Assembly: GCA_030686995.1 (NCBI GenBank)
Contig: CM060709.1
Location: forward strand, 15,467,360 to 15,531,359
DNA length: 64,000 bases
Reading direction: 5' to 3'
Source of the DNA: Artemisia argyi
Lineage: Eukaryota; Streptophyta; Magnoliopsida; Asterales; Asteraceae
Of the stretch, positions 12,076 to 23,014 are shown one piece after another; position 1 is the stretch's first letter, and each line of letters opens with the position of its first letter. The position numbers were made by a program, and so were the translations under genes. The notes beneath the pieces were generated by a model, which had not been told where the DNA came from, did no database searches, and worked only from the letters and a program-made list of their open reading frames with translations.

Positions 12076-14763
12076 TTATGGAGTGACATACTCAAAATTT
12101 TTGAGTATGTAATCACCACTATCTTTGAAAGCATGATCAAGAATTAAGGTTTTTGTTTCCAAAACTGTTGGTTTTTCAAGATCAATTTTCCCTTTTTCAC
12201 CCTTAACCTCTGAAAGTACTGGTTCTACCCCAACAGTACTTTCTTTCTTAACCCATTTAGTTTTAACTTTAGGAGTTGGGTTCTTTGTTCTAGCATCTTT
12301 TCTTGTGTTGTAAGGCCTTCTAGGGTTGTAATGATTGTTCCTCCTAGGTCTTACACTTGAGTGTTTGCTAGAAACATTAGGGAACTTTCTATCAGTACTT
12401 TGTGAAGGTACTGAGGGTTTGGAGTATGACCTTTTCTGATGAGGGTACCTATAGTCTTTTGAGAAATTACTATGGTTGACCCTATTTGTATAGTTCCAAA
12501 CTGGTTTGTTATCCCTTGGCTTATTCTCCCTATGACTTGGTTGTGCAGTTCTGGTCTTTGGATATTTACTTAGGTATTCTGAATGGTAATCACAGTCTTT
12601 AATCAAATGATGAGGACTATAACAAACATAACAGACATGAGGACCAATATCCCCAAATCCCCTTCAATAAGTGTTTCTAAAATTAGCAGTATTTTGAAAG
12701 AATTTTCTTTGAGGTACTGTTGAGTGATCAGCAGTACTTCGAAAAGTGTTTGAAGGTACTGCTTGTTTTGAAAACTTAGTCTCTTCTACCTTAGGTGCTT
12801 CAACAGATTTTTCTAGAGTTTCAGGATTAAATTTACTTTTAAGCTTTTTCCTAAACTCTAGATTATCTACACCATAACAATCAACATCTTTTCTAGGTGG
12901 TTGAAAACTACCTGGGGGGTGAGGAACTGCATTATATCCCTTTTCTTTCTGAAATACAGGAGGTGTTGTACTAGGGGATTCCTCATCACTAGAAGTGTTT
13001 TCATCTAGACTTATGAACTCTTCATCACTAGTGGAGGTATCTACTGTAAGATTTAGTTCCTTGCTCTTAAATGGAATGCCTTCATTGCTATTATTATCAT
13101 AACCTAGGCCTGTCTTAATATTAGATGTTCTTTGCTTTTCAACAAATTGAACATGTGACACACCTGCCTCATTCTACACAGCAAGTTTTTCTAACAACTT
13201 ATCCCTTTCAGCAGTCACTTTCTCTAGTTCAGACACCTTACAACCTAGTTTCCATTCATTTAACTTAACTAGGTAATCTTGTTGTTTATATGTTTCAAGC
13301 CATGCTACTTCATTGTTTTCATGTGTAAGGATTTTGGCCTCCATTGACTCTAAAGTTAATTGATAACCAGTTATCTCAGCCCTAGCCTTTTGAAATTTAT
13401 CTCTTTTAGCTACATATTCACTAAGTAACTTTTGATACATATCATTACACTTAGAGCATACCTCAGATTTAATGAATGAACTTGGTGAAGCAGCTACCAT
13501 AGCAAGCTGAACAGGTGCTTCTTCAAACTCCATGCTCCAATCAAAGCTTCCTAGATCATCTCTTGACTCCAAAGCAGCATATCCAGGCTCTTCATCAAAT
13601 GTTGTGCTCCAGTCTTCCAATGCAACCATTGAATAGGTTACTGGTTCATCATCAAACTCATTGGACCAATCAATCTCTGATAGATTCTCTTGAGCAACCA
13701 AAGCTTTTGGTTTTGGTTCAGTAATTGGAGTCTCTTTTCTCTCAGGCTTGGGTGGTTCAATCATCTTATTTGCTTGAAACTTTGCAAATTTGCATTCCCT
13801 TGCAAAGTGACCAGTCCTAAGACAGTTGAAGCACTCAATCTTGGACTTGTCGAATGTGATTCCTTGTTTAGCTCTGAAATTGATGCCTTTGCCTGTCTTG
13901 TTCACATACTTCTTGATCCTTGCAGTGAGCATGGCAACTTGCCATCTGATATCAATTTCTTCCACAGCATCATCATCTATTTGCAATACATCTTCTTGAT
14001 ATGTGACAGGTAGAGATGCTTGTTGAGCAAAGAATGAACATAGAACATCATCTGAGGTGGGGGTAAGTGATTGTGATGAATTGGTGGTGACCATTGTTGT
14101 ACATGGAACCTGTGTTTCAGTCACAGTACTTTGAACAGGATAAGCAGTACCTTTGTTAGAAGTACTGCTTCCCTTTTCAGAAGAGACAAAAGCAATATTC
14201 TGTTGTGTGTTTGAACCTGTAGTACCATTCATCTCATGCTCATACACCTTCAGATTGTTGTACAGATCATCAAAGTCCATAGTATCCAGCCCTGATTGTC
14301 CTCTGGTCATAGTAGCAACTACATGCCATGCTGATGGCAAACTTCTCAAGAACTTCAAATTAGCATCTTCAACTGATGCCTCAGCATCATATAGTTCTAA
14401 CATACTCAGAGGATGTTGGAATCTTTCATAAGCAGAATCAAGACCTTCTCTTTCTCCAACAGTGAAAGTTTCAAATTGTTGCTTCAGCAAATTCCTATGC
14501 ATCTTCTTTGAAGCATCATTACCTCCAAACTTCTTTATTGCAACCCATTGTTGTTTGGCATCTTTGGCATCATGAAACTTTAATAGGTGACCATCAGGAA
14601 TAGTAGAAAGTAGTATGTTGAGAGCTTTGTCTTGATTTCTTTTGGTAGCAGCAGGTACAGTAATTTTAGGTGGTGTTGGTTGTCCAGGTACCTCTACTGG
14701 TTCTTCAATTTGCATGTTACCATTGACAATCACATCCCACAAAAGCATGGTCTGTGATGGCAA
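12076..14763 (-). pseudogene. Copia gag (broken)
   Basis: Three open pieces (14763-13174, 13161-12664, 12606-12076) form one gag relic. The first has the copia gag fold region (ALNILLSTIPDGHLLKF, LLKQQFETF, LRSLPSAW, DDLYNNLKVYEHE) and a CCHC knuckle C-x2-C-x4-H-x4-C (CFNCLRTGHFAREC, about 13792-13832), then a coiled coil. Stops separate the pieces. A second CCHC knuckle (CYVCYSPHHLIKDC) is readable across the stop between the second and third pieces, near 12610-12655. The natural start lies upstream: the segment coding for MRQYIAITDHA is at about 14770-14800 but is put out of frame by a one-base change near 14750. It is larger than a typical copia gag because of the coiled-coil and Ser/Thr-rich extension. 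Confidence 0.88.
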
Positions 14764-14939
14764 TGTATTGCCTCATCTTCATGGCCCATAGATTGTATTC
14801 TCCTTTCTTAACAATAGGGATTCTTACAGCAGTGATTGAGGGAGCAGGTGCAGCTTCAGTCGATATCTTTGAAGGGTTTGTTGTGAAATCGGTTTTAAGG
14901 TTTAAAGGTTTGTCTTCTTAATCATAGTTTCCAACACAA

Positions 14940-14951
14940 GCTCTGATACCA
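14940..14951 (-). promoter_or_regulatory. Primer-binding site, initiator tRNA-Met
   Basis: The minus strand reads TGGTATCAGAGC two bases inside the LTR end (CAACA). This is the standard plant copia primer site complementary to the 3' end of initiator tRNA-Met. Confidence 0.92.
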
Positions 14952-14953
14952 CT

Positions 14954-15492
14954 TGTTGGATCGATATACTCTAACCAAACTACTTTGTAGCTTGTAAGGG
15001 TTTAACAATATTGAGTAAACTCAACACTATTAATATTGAAACACTGTTTTACCTTGTAAAGTATGCAGAATCTACTAACACAAAGCTTAAGAAGAACTTT
15101 TATATTGATCAAACTTTGAACCTGCTTTGTTACACAGATTCACTAACAATCCCTAACTATTTTATCAACTTTGATCGACTCTAAAACTTATCTAACACTT
15201 GTAAAACTTGTATCGACTAATACCTCTTAAGGCTCTTTATATAGATAACCTTAAGTCGGTTTACAACATGTAATCCTTAAATGACAAGTCATTATCCCTA
15301 ACTAATTCTAGAATATTCGTTTAATATTACACATTAATCCTTATCTAATATTGCACATCAGTCCTTGTTTCCTTCGAAGTACTTTGACCTTATTCTTCAT
15401 GCAGCAGTACTTTGACTTTTTCCTTCAGCAGTACTTTGACTTTATTCTTCATGCAGCAGTACTTTGACATCCAGAAGTACTTTGATATTTCA
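14954..15492 (-). repeat. 5' LTR of the copia element
   Basis: The inner end is fixed by the adjacent primer site (TGTTGG on the plus strand, CCAACA on the element strand). The outer end is less certain. The best TG/CA boundary is at 15492, just before a poly-A run. A TATA-like box TATATAAAG lies on the minus strand at 15235-15243. The outer 120 bases hold five AGTACTTTG words. Confidence 0.75.
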
Positions 15493-15497
15493 TATCC

Positions 15498-15498
<1 letters not shown>

Positions 15499-15539
<41 letters not shown>
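15499..15539 (+). repeat. Poly-A homopolymer
   Basis: An uninterrupted run of 41 A residues directly outside the copia LTR. It may be a slippage-prone tract. Assembly length error is possible. Confidence 0.95.
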
Positions 15540-15540
<1 letters not shown>

Positions 15541-15544
<4 letters not shown>

Positions 15545-15989
15545 TCAAAACACTATTAAAAAATCAATTAATCGTCGAAACATAAATACACGAACAATTT
15601 ATCATTAAAAAAATACGTTTACATAAGAAACTACTAAACCACATTCAATCTAAACATTTTTCTAATAACATACTTTTGCTATATACCATATCTTTCACGA
15701 TACCAATTATCATAAGAAAATTTTTGTTCAATATCATCATTTTCTTCTTCTGATGAGTTGTCTCCAACAGTGTTCCAGTCAAAATCCAACAGTTTGTTGA
15801 TTATTTTCAACATCATGTTCAGAACTCACTCCCCCCAACTCTGAGTTATTGTCATAATCAGTATTCTGAATATAAGACTGCTCAGCTTCTATCATTGGAA
15901 TATGCGCATGTCATGTACGCAGATCGCGCATCCATTCCCTATCGAACCAAGTATATGGACTGTAAAAAATTGGACCATAAAAACTATGA
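15541..15989 (-). pseudogene. MULE-like transposase fragment, distal part
   Basis: On the minus strand the frame entering from 27910-28289 continues across the LARD insertion site without a shift. The first codons here read SHSFYGPIFYSPYTWFDREW, then a TGA after RDLRT, then acidic sequence and further frame changes. An acidic segment with EEENDD followed by a stop lies at 15680-15760. MULE proteins usually carry an acidic linker after the PB1-like domain, so this fits, but no DDE domain remains. The relic is cut on its far side by the poly-A run and copia LTR. Confidence 0.5.
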
Positions 15990-15994
15990 CTTAC

Positions 15995-18900
15995 TGATGA
16001 GTGCTCAAACACTCATCATTTTTGGTCAAATCTGAACTGCAAAACATACAAAAACACTCAGAAATGCATCAAAATACTGAAAATATTTCAAATTTGTGTT
16101 TTATATGTTTTAGATGCAAAATGAGTAAAAACAAATGAAAAATGTACAAAGTTTGCAAAATTGGCAGTTTCAGTCCCCCAACTTTCAAAAATTGGCAAAA
16201 ATAGTCCCTGAGCACTTATTTGGAAAGAAAAGTCACCAAAGGTCCTTTTGAAATCATAAGTTATCATATTTAGTCCTTTGGTGAAAAATTTCAAAAGTTT
16301 TGAGAATTTACAAGTTTAGTCCCCAGAGTTTCAGATATTGGCAGATTTGGTCCTTGATGGAAAATTTTGAAAGAAAAGTCATTATTGGTCCCTGGAAACT
16401 CAAAATTTATCACAAATAATCCCTTGGTGTAAAGTTTGAAGAATTTGCATAATTGGTCCCTCAAGTTTCAACAATTGACAAATTTAGTCCCCGAAGGACC
16501 AAAAGTGAAAAATATCATTTTTTATCCTTGGACTATGAAAACTTGGCAAGTATGAACCTTTTCATAACTTTATGAAAGTTGCAAATTCAGTCCCTCTAGT
16601 TTCAGTTTTTTACACTTATGGTCCTTGTGATATTTACTAGCCAAATGGACCCTTTTATTACAAAACCAAAACCAATCCCAATCCAATAAATCCCCTAAGC
16701 CCAACACAAAGCCCACCCCATTTTAGTTATTCCCAGGGTCAACACCCATCATTTGACCTCCACATCATCTCCTTCCTTCCCCACTTGAAGCCTGATAATC
16801 CCCTGCTACACTCCATCTCCCCCCTCCTCCAACTCAGCCAAACCCACACCTTGTCCCCTCCACCTCACACTAAAACCCAAACTCCATTTATTGCTCAAAA
16901 ATCTCTCCAAGTTACCTAAACCTGCCAACTTTCCATTTCCCGCCAAAAGTAAAGGAAGAGCAAAAGTTATCCAAGAGTTCTAAACACAAGTGGGATTTGC
17001 TGAGGGGCCCACACTGGTCTATATTAATCAAGAAAAGAATAAAGAGATAGACCAGTAGTTAGAGTGGAAGTATCTGTAGTTTAGTCAAAAATGTCAAAGT
17101 AGTGTAAATTGTGTTTCAGTTGTAATTTTCAGTAAAATTATGTTGTACTCAGTTATTTTAATATGAAATAAAGTTTCTTGAACCTTTAATTTCAATCTAG
17201 TTCTTTAAATTCAGATTTAGTAGTTTTGAGTGAAATTGACAAATTCACTTAATTTTACTAAAAGTTGTTATTTCTGGGTTATTTAAGCTTTATTAAGTTT
17301 ACTTGTAAGCATTTGGAAGGTTGTAATGTAATTAAATCAGTTTAACTCAAGAAACTCAAAAATACCCAAAAAAATCATAAAAAATAATAGAAAAAAAAAG
17401 GGTGAAGGAAGCTTGGAGCAATGTAAATTCTGGATTTCCTTGGGTTAGTTGTTTTGTGGAAAGCATTAGAAAGTGGTTAGAGTCCTTGGCTCCATGTTCT
17501 TGGCTTGGATGTAATTTGTAAGCATTTTCTCATATATTTGCATTTTACTGTAGAGTATAGTATAAGCCATTATCTGTGATTTTTTTATGTTTATTAGATG
17601 AATGTTAGTAGGATTATTACTTTATATCATTCACTTGTTCATTGGAGTCCTTTGTTGCTCATTTCATGAATTTCACTGCCAAAATAGCATGTTATAGATT
17701 CTTGGGTATTTGTTGTTTAAGTTAATGTTTATGTGGTCTATTTACCTTAGATTATCATTAAAGCTACTTGTGAATCAATTTCAAGGTTTAAATCATACAT
17801 TTTCTTTGAAAATCTCATTTTCAGAATCTTTAAGGGGTGTTTGGTTTAAGTCTGTTAGAGGTACTCTTGTTGGTTATTGTTGTCAATATTGGTTGATACA
17901 TGCTTCATGAGGTAGTATTAGCTCAGTTAAGTCATAAAATTATATGGTCCTTTGATAAAAAGTCAAGAATCTCTTTTACTTACCATAGTTGTTAACTGTT
18001 ATGGATTTTTGAATCCATTTTCACTTATAAGTTTGTATAAGTTGATTACTTAGCATAAATCAAGTTCCTATTAGCTTATTATAACTACTTCAATCCTTAA
18101 ATTAAGCTCAAAGTTCACAAAAGTCAAGATATCAAGTTTTTCATAAAAGTCAAAAGTTGCCTTAGTAAGAAAAAGTCAAAAATTGCAAGAATTTTATGGA
18201 ATTTTGTGTTAGGTTTTAGGTTTTGAAACTTCTTGGGTGTAAAGTCCACCACCTCATCTGCAAAATCCCACAATCACTATATTTTTGTGAATTTTGCTGT
18301 GGGCCCCACAAGCCCTCAAAGTAGCCCCACCAGGGCTGTTTTTCCGAAATTCCAGCCATATAGTTTTTGATTTTTCATTTCTTCATTATAAGTCCGTTAG
18401 ACCTGACATTTGGTTTGTAGCTTACTTTATTGTTTATCTACTTTCTGGTATTTTTATTTTTATTTTTAGATTTTTTTACAAGGCTAAATCACCCTTTTTA
18501 GGGCTGCAAAACTTGAATTCAGCAAATAACTTAAAGGGGTGTTTGGCTCAGTAGCATCCAATGAGCACCAGGGTGTTCTAGGTGTTGATTTTTGTTTCTA
18601 CATGTCACATTAGGCCAGGTAATGCTCCAAAACCAAGTCTCATTTGATAGGAAGTCAAAAATCAAGGTTTTAGATTCTTAGATTGTCCACTTTTAGGATT
18701 TAGAACCTATCATCACCCATATTTGCTTATTAGTTGATAAATTAGCTTATGGTAGTTTCATTTTAGCTTAAAGTATCATAATAATTCAGTAGGTTAGGAT
18801 TAAATCTCACCAAAGTCAAATATTAAGTTTTTACAAAAAGTTAAATAGTATATTCTTAGTCAGAAAAGTAAAATTTCAAAGAATTGTTTTGATTTTTAGG

Positions 18901-20503
18901 ATTGGATTCAGGCTTTGAAACTTTCACACATTGTACTCCCCCACCTTAGCTTTAGGAATAAGGTTTTGTTATATTTTTGTGATTTTTCTGGTGGGCCCCA
19001 CATTCACCCAAAACAGCCTGCAGACCACCATAACCACTGCTGCATCAGCAGTCCCCCATCCATTGCCTCCACTTCTGTGGGTCCCACAGGACTCCACGGT
19101 GGGCCTCACATCCTCCCCCTTGGTTCTTTGGACTCCTCTCCTGCCCCTCTCTCCATTCCAACCAAGCTCTTGAGCTTACTCTCCCTTGTGGGCCCCCTAG
19201 AAAGCATTAAATGTTGTCCCATTTCTGTGTACAAAACAAGTTACGAAGTGCTTATTTGAGTGCTTATTGCTTATTCAGTGGTACCCTTTGGTTGTTTTAG
19301 CTTCATTCCTATCCAAGTAACTTATTTGAACCAAGTTTCACCCCTGTGGACCCCACCAAGGCTGATTTCCATCAAAAAGTCAACAAAAGTCAACTGTTTC
19401 ACCTTTTAGTGTCCAAATTGCTTATTTTTAAGCTTGGAAAAAGTTGTCTTCACAAAAGTTTCATGTTTTTAGGTATAAAATAGTTTAGAAAAAGAAAAAC
19501 CAGAAAAAACCAATTTTAAAATAAGTGATAGTTTCTATTTAATGTAATTTAACTTTTAAATTTTCCTTTTTACATTTTTATTAAGCACTTTGCATTTTTA
19601 TATTTTTATTAATTTTATTTTATATTAAAGTATTTCTAGAAATTTTTCCAGAATTTTATATTGTCTTTTGGTATTAATTAGATTTAATATTAGATTTAGT
19701 AATAATTAATTAATAATTAAGTATTAAATAGCAAAATTAGTTTTTATAAAGTAAACCCTAGTTTTTATATTTTTCTTAGATTTTATATGTTATAAAATAA
19801 ATTTAGAAATTTTCTTATAATTTTTACTGTTCATTGGCTATTTTTTATAATTTAAATTAGTTTAATTAGGTAATTAATATTTAATTAGTAATTAATTAAT
19901 AGAAAAATCACAAAAAGACAAAAATACATATTTTTAATTTTAAAACTTATTTTTAGTTATTTTATAATTTTATAAATTTTATTTTCATTTTTCTAGTGCT
20001 TAATTAATATTGTATTATATTAGTAATAATTAGTATTTAATTAATATTAAATAATTAATTAGTGTTAAAATTTATTTTCTTTTTCTAAAAATTTTCTTTT
20101 ACCTTTAACTTTGTAAAAAAATCATTTTCACCCCCTGGGTGTTTTCAGATTTCCGTTTTCACTTTTTATTTTGTACGTTTACGTTTTATTTAAACGTGAA
20201 CGTACGCATTGTAAGTTTTAAACGTTTCTGGTTTTTCTGACTTTCCAGTCTTGTTAATATAGTGTATTTAAGCTATTTTCTTTTATATTCCAGTAGTGTA
20301 ATCATCACAAATCTCTTATACCCATTCCTGTCCAATTTCACCCGATCACAAACCCGTTTTAATACCATCCACACCTCGTCGGGACATAACGACCCGGGGA
20401 AACACTATACTTCCACGGAGCATTGGTTTAAGCTGTTTGACTATTATAGTTGACCATTCACAAGTGGTTGACCAATAATTATCTGACGCTTTAGCACCGA
20501 TCA
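15995..20503 (+). repeat. 5' LTR of the LARD-like element
   Basis: The LTR is 4509 bp, starts TGATGAG and ends CCGATCA. The first 650 bases hold a spaced GGTCC/AGTCCC motif array. Exact GTGGGNCCCAC palindromes lie at 18299-18309, 18991-19001 and 19077-19087. A very AT-rich stretch occupies 19450-20110. The last 100 bases hold CACTATACTTCCACG (20403-20417), which resembles the complement of the tRNA-Asp 5' end. Short ORFs within it look like chance frames. Confidence 0.95.
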
Positions 20504-20508
20504 AATCT

Positions 20509-20526
20509 TGGCGCCGCTGCCGGGGA
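20509..20526 (+). promoter_or_regulatory. Primer-binding site, tRNA-Asp
   Basis: TGGCGCCGCTGCCGGGGA lies five bases after the LTR end. It matches the complement of the 3' end of plant tRNA-Asp as I remember it, with one mismatch (C for T at position 9). This site type is typical of Athila/Tat-group and LARD elements. Confidence 0.85.
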
Positions 20527-20803
20527 GGTTGTGTGCGTTTTCTAAACGGTTTTTCTGATTAGTGATTCTGGAATTCATTCGATTGTACATTTATCCATCC
20601 TTTGTTCATATCTTTTTATTATAAAAACAAAACTGTTCCCGAAAACTTTTTAAACTCAGTTTTCAACGAACACAAAAAACACAAAAACATTTTCTTTCCC
20701 ATTTGTACAAAATGTTCATTCAAAAACCCAAAAATATTCACCTTTACCCTCTCACATCTTTGATTCTTCATCCCTACCCCTCTGTAAACCTTTGATTCTT
20801 TCC

Positions 20804-22633
20804 ATGTCGTATCCACACCATTGCGGTTGTCAATGGTGTGGTGGTCCTCATAATGGTGGGAATTATCCCGGCTGTAGCATGGTAGAGTCAGGAGATGGTT
20901 CTGTCTACAACCAAGCTCCCTATCCTTACCATGACACATCTGATTCATCCTACCAGCCACCACATCATGAGATACTGACATATCTGTGTGAGTTTTGTGG
21001 AGGTCCTCACCAAGGATTTGAGTGTCAAGCCGGAAACACGTTTGTCTATGAACAGTTTTCCGGTGATGCTCAGAACTTTGGTTATGACCAATACCCATAT
21101 GATTCACCAGTCCAGACTCAACAGTTTTACTGTTGTGATTACTGCGGAGGTCCACATTTCAGCTCAGATTGTCAAACGGGAAATCCATATCCTTGTGACA
21201 TTTTTGACACACCTTATTACGACCAACCTCCACATTACGATATGAATCAAGCACTTCTTCCAGAAATGCAAAATATGATGAAAATCGTTGATGAGCTTAA
21301 GGGTTTAGTTCAAGACTTTGCCCAAAGACACACTCATCAAAACTCCATGGAAGAATTGCTTGCTGAAGAGCAGGCTGCTAGAATAAATTCCCAAGATGCC
21401 TATGAAAAATCTGTTAGGGAATCCATTGCAAAAGAAAAAGCAGCCAGATCTAGCTCTTTGTTCCGTTTTATCCCTGATGACAGTGATGATGAAGATACAC
21501 TTGATATTCTTCAATTTTATAAAGATTCATCAAGTTCATCAGTTGATATCCCAGCAGTTGAGATTCCATCTCAAACAACTGCTATCACACCCGAGGTTCC
21601 CACTCACTCTTTGATCATTGGGGACGAGCATCTTGACACTGTTCCTAATAAGGAATCGGACGAATTAATAAAGTCTAGTGTTGAGATCCTTGTCCCAATC
21701 CCAGGAGAGTCACAGGGAACTTTGGATCATGTATGTGATATTCCTTCATCTATTGAGTGTCCTAAAGATCAATTTGAGACTTTCTCCGATTGTAGCGATG
21801 ATTGTACATCTTATGGAGACATCGAGTATGTTGAGGCGTTAGTTCCACATTCTGATGCTGATCATCTTCTTGAGGAGTTCGCTGATGAACTTGCTCACAT
21901 CAATCCACTTTCATTGGAAAGTGATGATGGTCTCCTCGATTTCGAAGCCGATCTGGGAGAAATTGAAAGTCTCCTTTATCATGATCCGTCACTCACTTCT
22001 TATCCTAACAGTCCAATAGAGAATGTTAATCTCTTTGTTCCCGAAACATTCAATTCTACTCTCACCAATCCTCTATTTGAATTCGAATCTGAATTCACTT
22101 TGATTTCTGATAATCCACTCTTTGATATTCAGAATGAGGATTGTGATGAGTCAATTCTGGAACATGAGTTCTCAGATTCACATCTTGTGAATAATTCTCT
22201 TCATGAGGAGTTCTCCGGTGAACTCACTCATTATGTCACGACTCCTCCGGAGTTTGATAACCCGGGGGGAGATGCTCTCAATTATGAGAATTTGCAAATT
22301 CCCACCCACCCTCCCGGGTTGTTTACGAGCTTAACCTTTGAAATCCAAATTCAGGCTAATGAGCCTGCTCTCAAGGAAGAATATCAAATCATGATTTTCA
22401 TCATGGTTTTCTTCCTTTTCTTCACCTATAAGGTGACTTCTTCTCTTCTTCACTCCTTCGGGAATGAAGATACCATCTTTGATCCCGGCATTTTCATGTA
22501 TCGTTATCTTGAGCCGGATACTTATCTCATCGATGTGGAACTTTCGCGTGCTTCAAATGTTTGTCCAAACATCTTGAATGAAAGTCCGATTGAGATTGTT
22601 TCTTCCACATCATGCTTCCCCAAGGACAATTGA
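20804..22633 (+). CDS. Zinc-knuckle ORF of the LARD with C-terminal membrane segment (609 codons, intact)
   Basis: This is the only ORF of the LARD interior and has no stop. The ATG at 20804 (MSYPHHCGC) is chosen because the four upstream in-frame codons begin with TTG. The N-terminus has two Athila-type knuckles C-x2-C-x3-H-x4-C (C62-C74 and C111-C123) and a degenerate one (C9-C24). A short coiled coil (about 150-220) and a long Asp/Glu/Ser-rich region follow. A hydrophobic stretch at about residues 527-542 (YQIMIFIMVFFLFFTY) could span a membrane. The tail contains GNEDTIFDPGI, a motif I recall from short proteins predicted near Asteraceae Athila-type elements. No protease or polymerase motifs are seen. 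It could be a Gag-like nucleic-acid binder with an env-like remnant fused to it. Confidence 0.75.
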   Translation: MSYPHHCGCQWCGGPHNGGNYPGCSMVESGDGSVYNQAPYPYHDTSDSSYQPPHHEILTYLCEFCGGPHQGFECQAGNTFVYEQFSGDAQNFGYDQYPYDSPVQTQQFYCCDYCGGPHFSSDCQTGNPYPCDIFDTPYYDQPPHYDMNQALLPEMQNMMKIVDELKGLVQDFAQRHTHQNSMEELLAEEQAARINSQDAYEKSVRESIAKEKAARSSSLFRFIPDDSDDEDTLDILQFYKDSSSSSVDIPAVEIPSQTTAITPEVPTHSLIIGDEHLDTVPNKESDELIKSSVEILVPIPGESQGTLDHVCDIPSSIECPKDQFETFSDCSDDCTSYGDIEYVEALVPHSDADHLLEEFADELAHINPLSLESDDGLLDFEADLGEIESLLYHDPSLTSYPNSPIENVNLFVPETFNSTLTNPLFEFESEFTLISDNPLFDIQNEDCDESILEHEFSDSHLVNNSLHEEFSGELTHYVTTPPEFDNPGGDALNYENLQIPTHPPGLFTSLTFEIQIQANEPALKEEYQIMIFIMVFFLFFTYKVTSSLLHSFGNEDTIFDPGIFMYRYLEPDTYLIDVELSRASNVCPNILNESPIEIVSSTSCFPKDN

Positions 22634-23014
22634 ATTCGGGGTCGAGTCAAGCTAGCGACTCGGTAAACAAAAACAGTAGCATGCTTATAGGGTTTTCACC
22701 CTAAGTGTGGGGGAGTTCCCCATGCTCTGATTACTTATGAAGTGAAAATACAAAATGGTGTTTTCCACGCTTAGCTTGTAATGTTGCCCTTTTACGTTCA
22801 AAATGTCGGCATAATAGCCGGGACTTTGAATATTGAGGACAATATTCATTCTAAGTGTGGGGGGTATTTCGCTATTCTAGCAAATTTTATCACATTTTAC
22901 TATCTTATACCCCCGTTTTTAGCCAAAATTTCAAAAAAAATTTAAAAAATTTTCACTGGTGCTTCAAAATTTTTGTGGTAATCAGTCCGCCTTGTCTAAC
23001 CGACAAAAGGGATT
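22634..23014 (+). other. LARD 3' non-coding region before the hairpin array
   Basis: No ORF is supported. Two motifs typical of Athila/LARD 3' regions occur: CTAAGTGTGGGGGAG near 22700 and GAGGACAATATTCATTC followed by TAAGTGTGGGGGG near 22838-22863. These GTGTGGGGG runs look like extra polypurine tracts. Confidence 0.6.

Larger units (their letters stand above)
1..15492 (-). mobile_element. Ty1/copia LTR retrotransposon with internal tandem duplication (3' end outside window)
   Basis: The element is read on the minus strand from its 5' LTR at 14954-15492. In order follow an initiator-Met primer site, gag, protease, integrase, reverse transcriptase and RNase H, then an antisense ORF and an extra sense ORF. 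The block from integrase C-terminus to the middle of the extra ORF occurs twice (10835 to 6667, and 6666 to 2515), joined at 6662-6666. The order PR-INT-RT-RH marks it as copia. The 3' LTR is not in the window, so no target duplication can be checked. Scattered stops and frameshifts show the element is dead, although one RT-RNase H copy is open. The lineage (Tork or SIRE) cannot be settled here. Confidence is high for copia and for the duplication. Confidence 0.93.

Noticed and set aside
18915..19259. ORF of 114 codons in the LARD 5' LTR
   Set aside because: The corresponding 3' LTR copy has a roughly 35-base deletion that changes the frame, and the composition is that of the GC-rich LTR patch.
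20619..21155. 178-codon minus-strand ORF
   Set aside because: It is the complement of the zinc-knuckle ORF and its leader; the plus-strand frame has clear knuckle motifs and a longer open frame.
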